DNA of 7,338 bases from Thermoflexibacter sp. GTDB taxonomy: Bacteria > Bacteroidota > Bacteroidia > Cytophagales > Thermoflexibacteraceae. The stretch is from NCBI GenBank assembly GCA_025455345.1, contig JALOMS010000228.1, positions 1-7,338 of the forward strand, in the 5' to 3' direction. Both the position numbers and the translations under genes were made by a program. The notes under the pieces are model-generated. The model was not told the DNA's origin, did no database searches, and saw nothing but the letters and a program-made list of their open reading frames with translations. The stretch's first letter is position 1. Each line of letters starts with the position of its first letter. Shown in pieces: positions 1-5,748 of this stretch.

Positions 1-239
1 TGATGATTCTATTCTTCTTGCTACATTTTTTTGGCAAAACTGTTCTACTGAATGTAAATTTCGATTAACTTTGCTATATTTCAACATTGGATACACGACG
101 GTCTTTGATTAGTGCAATTTTCAAATATTCTATTCATCAATAGTCCATTAATTGTTAGAAATTTCATTTTTAGAAACTAAAATTTCTTAATCACCCTTAT
201 TATTTTAATAAATTTAGGACGAACACAACTTAAGATATT
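1..239. other. Left-edge region without a confirmed gene; leader of the AlbA-domain gene
   Basis: This AT-rich stretch precedes the first clear gene. On the minus strand an ATG at 87-85 opens a 29-codon frame that reaches base 1 without a stop (it begins MLKYSKVNRNLH), so a divergent gene could run off the left edge, but I do not recognise the peptide. On the plus strand a frame is open from base 2 to a TAG at 110-112 and could equally be the tail of an upstream gene; it is not recognisable either. The last 50 bases before 240 are A/T-rich, as expected of a Bacteroidota leader. I found no convincing TTTG / TAnnTTTG promoter pair here. Confidence 0.4.
157..187. repeat. Short inverted repeat upstream of the AlbA-domain gene
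   Basis: The perfect 8-base arms AGAAATTT (157-164) and AAATTTCT (180-187) are separated by 15 bases. They lie 53 bases or more before the start codon at 240. There is no T-run after either arm, so it is a poor intrinsic terminator. It could be an operator for the downstream gene or simply chance in A/T-rich DNA. Confidence 0.3.
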
Positions 240-890
240 ATGCTTCTTGGTGAATTAAAAAGATTAGTTGCCAAAGGGGAAAACATCCACTTAGAGTTCA
301 AACGCAAGGCGAATTTTCCCGATAAGATTATGAAAGAAGTAGTTGCCTTCGCCAATACAGAAGGTGGTAAGCTACTCATTGGAGTTGATGACAATGGGTC
401 TATTGCGGGCTTAAAACACGTCTTGGAGGAAGAGTTTGTACTCAAAGAGGCGATTGCCAAATATTGCAAGCCCGCTATCAAATACGATATATCTAAAGTC
501 TTGGTTTCCCCCAATCGTTTTGTATTAGTTTTTCATATATACCCAAGCGAAGTCAAGCCTATTTTTCTGATTTATAATTTTAAAACAAATATTGGGAAGG
601 CGTATGTAAGAGTAAAAGATAAAAGCATACAAGCAAGCAAAGAAATGCGACAAATACTCAAAGCAAGGAGCAAAAACGCAGATACTTATCTACAATATGG
701 AGAAAACCAACACAGACTCATGCAATACTTGGCTCAGAATCCATCTATCAATGTAGAAACCTTTAGCAAGGTAGCGGATATTAGCCCTAAAGAGGCTTCT
801 GATATTTTGGTAAAAATGACTTTGGCAGGTGTAATTTGCATTTTCCCCGATGATTTAGGGGATTATTTTACAATGAATGAAAATCAATGA
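240..890 (+). CDS. AlbA/Schlafen-type ATP-binding-domain protein with C-terminal winged-helix-like region
   Basis: This 216-residue protein is probably cytoplasmic. Residues 9-60 carry the hallmarks of the AlbA_2 (Schlafen AlbA, older AAA_4) domain: GENIHLEFK (13-21), followed by FANTEGGKLLIGVDDNG (37-53) and the closing AGL. A second conserved block, AYVRVKDKSIQASKEM (121-136), ends the domain. Residues from about 155 to 211 look like a small winged helix, with a helix at HRLMQYLAQNP, a recognition-type helix at SPKEASDILVKMTLAG, and a short wing. Family members are usually annotated as ATP-binding or putative transcriptional regulators. Members with this domain have also been linked to RNA cleavage and defence, but nothing here shows which role applies. 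There are no membrane segments. The ATG at 240 fits because the domain begins within ten residues. The next gene starts 27 bases after the stop, so co-transcription with the isomerase is likely. The family call is firm; the function is unknown. Confidence 0.85.
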   Translation: MLLGELKRLVAKGENIHLEFKRKANFPDKIMKEVVAFANTEGGKLLIGVDDNGSIAGLKHVLEEEFVLKEAIAKYCKPAIKYDISKVLVSPNRFVLVFHIYPSEVKPIFLIYNFKTNIGKAYVRVKDKSIQASKEMRQILKARSKNADTYLQYGENQHRLMQYLAQNPSINVETFSKVADISPKEASDILVKMTLAGVICIFPDDLGDYFTMNENQ

Positions 891-917
891 ATAACTACAA
901 ATAAATAATCCATTAAA

Positions 918-1649
918 ATGAAAATACAAGTTTTTAGAAGCCTATTTATACTACTATTTTCTCTAATTTTCTTGGTTTCTTTTGCTCAAGAAAAAACCAA
1001 AGCCAAGAAAAAATCAAAAAAAGACTTTTTAGTTACTATTACTACCGAGTTTGGTAATATTTACCTGATTTTGTACGATGCTACTCCCAAGCACAAGGAA
1101 AATTTCATTCAATTAGCCCAAAAACACTTCTATGATAGTCTGCTCTTTCACAGAGTCATAGATAACTTTATGATTCAAGGAGGAGACCCCAATTCTAAGA
1201 ATGCTAAGGCTGGAGAGCGATTGGGGAATGGGGACGTAGGCTATAAAATAGACGCAGAATTTAACCCAGAAATTTTCCATAAACGGGGTTCTTTGGCTGC
1301 TGCCAGAACTGACAACCCGCAGAAAGCATCAAGTGGCTGTCAGTTTTATATCGTTCAGAGAAAGGCTCTTACAGACCAAGAAATCCAACAAATGGAAGCA
1401 CGAATAGGGCATACTATTCCTGACAATCAAAAGGAAGTGTATAGAAAAATAGGCGGCACACCACATTTGGACATGGGCTATACGGTATTCGGGGAAGTCA
1501 TACAAGGCATGGACGTAGTAGATAAAATCGCAAGTACGGAAAGAGACCCTTTTGACCGCCCACAAAAAGACCTCCGCATGACCATCAAAGTAGAAGAACT
1601 AAAAAAGAAGAAAATAACTAAACTTTTTGGCTACCAATTCAAAGAATAA
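918..1649 (+). CDS. Exported cyclophilin-type peptidyl-prolyl cis-trans isomerase
   Basis: This 243-residue protein should catalyse cis-trans isomerisation of X-Pro bonds, assisting protein folding in the periplasm. Residues 1-23 form a classic signal peptide: Lys2 and Arg7, a hydrophobic core (10-20), then SFA before Gln24. There is no lipobox Cys. A Lys-rich linker (26-35) leads into the cyclophilin fold. The signature FHRVIDNFMIQGGD (77-90) supplies the catalytic Arg79 and the pocket residues Phe84, Met85 and Gln87. SSGCQFYIV (138-146) and the GYTVFGEVIQGMDVVD block (187-202) follow. At the position of human CypA Trp121 there is His183, in TPHLD, which is common in bacterial members. About 30 residues (150-180, Glu/Gln/Arg-rich) are inserted before TPHLD, also usual in Bacteroidota homologues. 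The C-terminus is basic. The gene follows the AlbA-domain gene by 27 bases, has no visible Shine-Dalgarno sequence, and probably shares its transcript. Confidence 0.93.
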   Translation: MKIQVFRSLFILLFSLIFLVSFAQEKTKAKKKSKKDFLVTITTEFGNIYLILYDATPKHKENFIQLAQKHFYDSLLFHRVIDNFMIQGGDPNSKNAKAGERLGNGDVGYKIDAEFNPEIFHKRGSLAAARTDNPQKASSGCQFYIVQRKALTDQEIQQMEARIGHTIPDNQKEVYRKIGGTPHLDMGYTVFGEVIQGMDVVDKIASTERDPFDRPQKDLRMTIKVEELKKKKITKLFGYQFKE

Positions 1650-1714
1650 ATAGCCATTGTGAAACTTATCTTTGACCTTCTAAAAGAGGAAAGAAGAAGT
1701 TTAGCAAATTAACT

Positions 1715-1746
1715 TTTGGTAAAATGTAGAAAAAGAAGTATTATTG
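1715..1746 (+). promoter_or_regulatory. Possible Bacteroidota-type promoter for the SRPBCC gene
   Basis: TTTG at 1715-1718 is followed 20 bases later by TATTATTG at 1739-1746. This matches the Bacteroidota sigma-factor pattern TTTG, about 19-21 bases, then TAnnTTTG, with one mismatch in the second box. Transcription would start near 1753, giving a leader of about 65 bases before the ATG at 1818. The region is A/T-rich, so a chance match is possible. Confidence 0.3.
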
Positions 1747-1817
1747 CCTGAGTAAAACAATGACTAATCACTGTATAAATCAATATCAGACAGAAGAACA
1801 CCTTAATTGCGCTTTCT

Positions 1818-2258
1818 ATGGAAATTGTTATCAAAACTTATGTAAGCCAACCTATTTTATCTGTATGGCAAGGTTTCAATGAGACTCTCTTTCTCAAATT
1901 AGCTCCTCCATTCCCACCAATGAAGTTGCTTCGTTTTGATGGCTCTGAAAAAGGGAATGAAGTACATATTAGGCTCAATTTTATCTTATTCAAACAAAAA
2001 TGGATAAGTTTAATCACTGAAAATGTAAAAACAGAAGACCAAATCTATTTTATTGATGAAGGGATTAAGTTACCTTTTTTTCTCAAATATTGGAAGCATA
2101 AACATAGGATTATCAAGCATATAGATAATGAAAAACATACGCAAAGTATTATCATAGACGAGATAGAGTTCAAAAGTATATTTGGATGGCTCATTTATCC
2201 TGTTCTCTATTTACAGTTTTGGAATCGCAAAAAAATTTACAGAAAAATTTTTAAATAA
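1818..2258 (+). CDS. SRPBCC-fold (START/Bet v 1-like) ligand-binding-type protein
   Basis: This short, 146-residue cytoplasmic protein has the size and strand-rich pattern of an SRPBCC helix-grip domain. An opening strand (MEIVIKTYV, 1-9) is followed by a helical stretch with aromatic residues (15-28) and the proline-rich PPFPPMKLLRFDG (30-42). Alternating strands come next (48-56, 62-80), then LPFFLKYWKHKHRI (85-98), a strand with IIIDEIEF (111-118), and a long C-terminal helix (about 121-145) rich in Trp, Tyr and Phe. In this fold the last helix packs over a hydrophobic cavity. The ligand is unknown and no catalytic residues can be assigned. I recognise very similar stand-alone proteins in Bacteroidota, usually annotated only as SRPBCC or ligand-binding family. 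The gene lies 168 bases after the isomerase, with its own candidate promoter, and converges on the restriction-modification gene 42 bases downstream. The fold is likely; the role is unknown. Confidence 0.75.
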   Translation: MEIVIKTYVSQPILSVWQGFNETLFLKLAPPFPPMKLLRFDGSEKGNEVHIRLNFILFKQKWISLITENVKTEDQIYFIDEGIKLPFFLKYWKHKHRIIKHIDNEKHTQSIIIDEIEFKSIFGWLIYPVLYLQFWNRKKIYRKIFK

Positions 2259-2281
2259 CCACAGCTATTTAATGCCTTTTT

Positions 2282-2300
2282 AGAATTAAAATTCTTTTTT
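2282..2300 (+). terminator. Probable intrinsic terminator of the SRPBCC gene
   Basis: In the 42 bases between the converging genes, AGAATT (2282-2287) and AATTCT (2290-2295) form a perfect 6-bp arm pair around two A residues; in practice the loop would be four bases. A run of six T residues (2295-2300) follows at once. The stem holds one G-C pair, so the hairpin is weak. The T-run favours the plus strand only. The minus-strand gene ends directly at 2301, and the same hairpin read from that side is followed by A residues. Confidence 0.45.
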
Positions 2301-5300
2301 CTATACCCAATCTTTGGTATGTTCGTCTATGACTTGCATTTGACGAATTGTAAATTCGAGGACTTTGATAATCCGCTCTACCTGCTCAAAATCGGCAGAA
2401 AGGTCTTGCCCTTTGCGGTCTTTCAGGTACTTGTCTATTACCTGATAGCCACCTATTTGGAAATGATAAACTTCTTTGGAAACGCGCTCAAAATATTGAT
2501 TAACATTGAAATAGAGGCAGTTTTCTTTTTCGTTGTAGTTTGCTTTTTCTACCAAATTGTTCCCTTCGCCTCTGAGCAAGTCCGCTTTGAGTTTCTCATT
2601 TTTCAGCAAGTGGGCTTCTATCAGCGCATTGCCAAGATTTGAGAGATGCTCAAAATCTTGTAAGGACTCTGTCCATGGAATTTTAGGAAAATCGGACTTC
2701 AAAAACTCCTTGTATTTTTCACGATAGGTAGGTGAGTGCAAAATCGCATAGATATAACCTATTATCTGCTCGGCACTAAGCCTTTTTCTATATTTTTGGT
2801 CTATGAAATGCCTAAATGTAGAAGTGAAGTTTTCTATTTTATGATAATCTCCGTTTTGTTGCGATTCCGCAGTATATTTTTGCCTGAGTTCGGCGACTTG
2901 CTTGTGATGTTCTATCGAGCATTTTTGATATATTTTGGTAGAACTTTCAAAAATTATTTTGAACTCTTCACTTTCTCTATTCTTCTCAAAGAACAATTTT
3001 TGTTCTTCGTAATTATCAGTATAGGTTTTAAATATTCTATTGAGTTTTTTGAGTTCTCTCTGATAATCAGGATTGTTCTCATCTAAGGTAAAAAAGCCTT
3101 GACTTTTTTCGTAGAGATAAAGCGGAAAAATATTACTACTTCTATCATGTGAGCAGATTTTCTTTTCTATCATGGAATCACTGCAAAACACATAACAATA
3201 GTCATTGGCTGTAAAATTGCGTGCCAACACGATTGCTGTATTTTCCATCAGCATATTTTTCATCATTTCCACTCTTGCTCTTTCTACAATAGAGGCATCA
3301 TAGTAGATAAAACGATAGTCAAATGGTCGATAATGAATCTTCTTAACTTTATTTTTATCAATGTTTATTTGAGGATAATGCTGTTTTACTTTTTTGAGCA
3401 ATACTTGTTCTTTGAATTGAATCAATACATCATCTTTATGAGTTACTAAACCATTATTCGTTTGTGAAAAAATGTCTTTTACTGACCAGAAAGAGTCATA
3501 TTCTTTGCGAAAAGTCTGATTTTGCGGAACAAATAGATAAAAAGGAGAATTTGGCTTTAATTCTTCCCAGTCAATAGTGGTTAAGGAATCTTTTAAAATT
3601 TGCTCGTATTTGTATTTTCGCAAGCCAAAGTAATCTGTATGAAAAATTTGCTTTTTTAATCCTTTCTTTTTCACAAAAATAGAAATAGATACCCCTTCTG
3701 TAATGTCAAAAATATTTTCATCTTTTGAACCATCAGGCGATTTCTCTTTTTTATCGCTATTTCCATGCAAATCCAAAATATAAATCTGGTCGAAGGCTTG
3801 CATAAGGCTCTGCCTCATTCCTCTGTGGACTACTCCATCTAAAAATGAATTACTTGTAATTACTCCTACGATTCCCGCCTCTACTTTTTCCATTTTCCAC
3901 TGGGCAAAGCGAATAAATTTGACATAATCGTTTTGGATTGCTTTGGAGTTTCTTTCTTTTAAGTCTTTTCCATCTACAAACTTATAGGTGTTTACCAAGT
4001 CTGTAATCCATTTCCCATTATTTTTGGAGTAGCCTGAGTAAGGCGGATTTCCACAGATGACCAGAATAGGTTGTTCTTTGATTCTTTGCGCCTCATTTGC
4101 CTCTGCGGTAAGTGCGGGCAAAATAGGGATTCTGATTTGTTTACTTATTTGCTCTAAGGTATTGGTCAAAAATATTTGCAGGCGGTCATTATGAGCAAAA
4201 TGATAGCCTTGCTCTTTTAAGAATTGAGAGAGTTTTAGATGAGCAATGGTATAAGGAGCTATCAAATACTCAAAACCATAAATATTTTTGAGGATATGCT
4301 CTTTGATGAGGAGTTCGCGCTTTGCCTTGTTGGGTTCTATTTCTAAGATTTGCTCTAAGATTTCTAATAAAAATGTGCCTGTTCCTGTGGCAAAGTCCAA
4401 AATAGTTACTTTTTTCCCCTCTGCCAAGCCCTTTTCTATGCCAAAGGTAGTTTGTAAGACTTCATTGATAGCTCTGACGATGAAATTGACAATGGGTGGT
4501 GGGGTATAATATACGCCTCTTGCCTTCCTCATCTTGGCATCATAAGCGGCTAAGAAATCCTCGTAGAAATAAATGTAGGGGTCGGTTTGCCCCAGTTCTG
4601 CCCTTTCCAAAGAAGGGGGAGTATTTAGCCCCAACCTCTGCCCTTCCCCAGAGGAGAAGGGAGAATTGCGATTAAAAGAAAGTTCGTTGGAGATGGAAGG
4701 CAGGTCAATCGTATTCATAATGGTTAGAATCTCCTCTATTACCCAGTGTACTTCTTTGTATTCCTGATTGTCGAGTGTATCTAAAAATCCTACCAGCTCA
4801 CGAATGAGTTGGAAATTAGTATGAATGAATTGCTTTAAGTTGTAAATCGTTACTTTTTGGGTGTCTGCATTTAGTTTTGCCAAGAAAAGTCCATACACAA
4901 GCATCTGAGCAAGTGCATCTGCAAACTCCTCTATTCCTAATTCATCAAAAACAAACTCTTTGAAAGTTTCATACAAACCAAACAAACGATTGTCTGGTTC
5001 ATTTTTGCCTTTATTCTCAAAATATTTGTAAAGTATTTCTTTCAATAGCTTTGCCCTCAATGCCAAGACTTCTGCCAATTTTTGGGTGTTGGCTATTCCT
5101 TTGGGTGGGGTGGAAAAGAAATTTTGGAGGAGTTGGAGAACTCCAGAGGAATTTAGCTCGCGCCCAAAGAAGAAGGGAGAATTTAGCCCCAACCCCTGCC
5201 CTTCCCCAGAGGAGAAGGGAGCGTTTAGGTTAATGAGTTTTTCTCGGCTTAGGGTTTCCCCTTCTTTTATCCAAATAAATTCTAAATAATCAGTCAGTAT

Positions 5301-5600
5301 GAGGTTGTCTGATAAGGAAATATATTTTTTAATTTGCTCAGATTGAAGCACTTTGTCGAGGTCTGTCCCTATGTCTTTGGTTTCTATGTAACCAATGATA
5401 TTTTCTGTCTTTTTGATTTTGAAATCGGGAATCCCAAACTTGCCCTCGCGCTTGCCCTCGTGTATCAACGAAATTTCTTTGCTCAATTTTACCTCGTTGA
5501 GCAAGTTTTCCAAATAGGTGCGGTAAGAGTGTTCTTTCGCCTCTTTAGAGAGATAAGCCTGTTGGATTTCGGTGATATATTTTTCAAAAATGTCCTGCAT
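2301..5600 (-). CDS. Single-chain type ISP/IIG-like restriction-modification enzyme (nuclease plus N6-adenine methyltransferase)
   Basis: This 1099-residue protein, counted from the ATG at 5600-5598, should both methylate adenine in a target site and cleave unmodified DNA. The N-terminal PD-(D/E)XK nuclease shows GIPDF (56-60, Asp59) and YIETK (71-75, Glu73 and Lys75). A helical region covers about 160-310. The methyltransferase has a motif X-like ARGVYYTPPPIV (360-371), the SAM-binding DFATGTGTF (402-410) and catalytic NPPY (518-521). YRPFDYRFIYYD, near 757-768, is typical of the family's target-recognition part. The C-terminal block around 943-976 (IIGYIYAILHSPTYREKY, then FPKIPW) matches the type ISP C-terminal domain. 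Unlike LlaGI-type enzymes of about 1570 residues, there is no helicase domain between nuclease and methyltransferase, so it resembles type IIG in build. Two copies of a hairpin repeat are translated in frame at residues 126-148 and 312-338. The frame extends to a TTG at 5627, but the ATG at 5600 gives the usual short lead-in. No specificity gene is nearby. Confidence 0.9.
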   Translation of the reverse strand: MQDIFEKYITEIQQAYLSKEAKEHSYRTYLENLLNEVKLSKEISLIHEGKREGKFGIPDFKIKKTENIIGYIETKDIGTDLDKVLQSEQIKKYISLSDNLILTDYLEFIWIKEGETLSREKLINLNAPFSSGEGQGLGLNSPFFFGRELNSSGVLQLLQNFFSTPPKGIANTQKLAEVLALRAKLLKEILYKYFENKGKNEPDNRLFGLYETFKEFVFDELGIEEFADALAQMLVYGLFLAKLNADTQKVTIYNLKQFIHTNFQLIRELVGFLDTLDNQEYKEVHWVIEEILTIMNTIDLPSISNELSFNRNSPFSSGEGQRLGLNTPPSLERAELGQTDPYIYFYEDFLAAYDAKMRKARGVYYTPPPIVNFIVRAINEVLQTTFGIEKGLAEGKKVTILDFATGTGTFLLEILEQILEIEPNKAKRELLIKEHILKNIYGFEYLIAPYTIAHLKLSQFLKEQGYHFAHNDRLQIFLTNTLEQISKQIRIPILPALTAEANEAQRIKEQPILVICGNPPYSGYSKNNGKWITDLVNTYKFVDGKDLKERNSKAIQNDYVKFIRFAQWKMEKVEAGIVGVITSNSFLDGVVHRGMRQSLMQAFDQIYILDLHGNSDKKEKSPDGSKDENIFDITEGVSISIFVKKKGLKKQIFHTDYFGLRKYKYEQILKDSLTTIDWEELKPNSPFYLFVPQNQTFRKEYDSFWSVKDIFSQTNNGLVTHKDDVLIQFKEQVLLKKVKQHYPQINIDKNKVKKIHYRPFDYRFIYYDASIVERARVEMMKNMLMENTAIVLARNFTANDYCYVFCSDSMIEKKICSHDRSSNIFPLYLYEKSQGFFTLDENNPDYQRELKKLNRIFKTYTDNYEEQKLFFEKNRESEEFKIIFESSTKIYQKCSIEHHKQVAELRQKYTAESQQNGDYHKIENFTSTFRHFIDQKYRKRLSAEQIIGYIYAILHSPTYREKYKEFLKSDFPKIPWTESLQDFEHLSNLGNALIEAHLLKNEKLKADLLRGEGNNLVEKANYNEKENCLYFNVNQYFERVSKEVYHFQIGGYQVIDKYLKDRKGQDLSADFEQVERIIKVLEFTIRQMQVIDEHTKDWV
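4587..4667 (-). repeat. In-frame palindromic repeat element, copy 1 (inside the restriction-modification gene)
   Basis: This 81-base insert consists of a 42-base unit (4626-4667) and a diverged 39-base unit (4587-4625). Both lengths are multiples of three and both lie on codon boundaries. The units read as NSPFSSGEGQRLGL and NTPPSLERAELGQ, residues 312-338 of the enzyme. The 42-base unit folds into a hairpin: CCCTTCCCC (4641-4649), a 3-base loop, and GGAGAAGGG (4653-4661), with one C-A mismatch. It is visibly richer in G and C than the gene around it. It lies just before the methyltransferase motif X, in a likely linker. Bases 4623-4663 match 5181-5221 at 40 of 41 positions. That it belongs to a dispersed genomic repeat family is inference. 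Confidence 0.8.
5154..5225 (-). repeat. In-frame palindromic repeat element, copy 2 (inside the restriction-modification gene)
   Basis: The first unit (5184-5225, 42 bases) reads NAPFSSGEGQGLGL. A second, shortened unit (5154-5183, 30 bases) reads NSPFFFGREL. A possible third decayed remnant, NSSGV, follows. Residues 126-149 or so of the enzyme derive from it. The hairpin arms are at 5199-5207 and 5211-5219. Orientation and reading frame are the same as in the other copy, and start points are 558 bases apart, exactly 186 codons. The copy lies between the nuclease and the helical region. Confidence 0.8.
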
Positions 5601-5748
5601 AGTGCTTTGTATTTTCCACCTTGGCAATGAATAGAAGCCAAGAGGAACAGTTTTTCATGCGTTTTGTGTGAAAATAGAAACGCTAAATTAGCAATTTTAG
5701 GAAGGTATTGCAATCCTATCACCCAAAATTTTGCTTAAACTTTCTGCC
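5601..5748. other. Spacer between recQ and the restriction-modification gene
   Basis: These 148 A/T-rich bases contain no gene. GCTAA and TTAGC (5682-5692, one central base) form a small palindrome, and CAAAATTTTG (5724-5733) is a perfect 10-base palindrome just after the recQ stop. Neither is followed by a T-run on the minus strand, so I see no clear recQ terminator. Reading on the minus strand I could not find a good TTTG / TAnnTTTG pair either. The restriction-modification gene may be read through from recQ or have a promoter I cannot recognise. Confidence 0.5.

Noticed and set aside
2319..3086. Plus-strand open frames of 107 and 116 codons opposite the restriction-modification gene
   Set aside because: They lie wholly opposite a well-supported coding sequence, are rich in Phe and Ile as expected of antisense reading, and show no recognisable motif.
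4614..4618. Run of five G residues in the enzyme gene as a phase-variation tract
   Set aside because: It is too short for typical slippage-driven switching and is explained as part of the repeat unit.
5051..5289. Plus-strand open frames with proline/arginine-rich ends such as PTPALPQRRRERLG
   Set aside because: They are the antisense reading of repeat copy 2 and of the restriction-modification gene. This kind of peptide is a familiar false call from repeats.
5489..5722. Minus-strand frame of 77 codons in the spacer and start of the restriction-modification gene
   Set aside because: It overlaps the first 112 bases of the enzyme in another frame and has no recognisable domain. The enzyme's frame is clearly the coding one.
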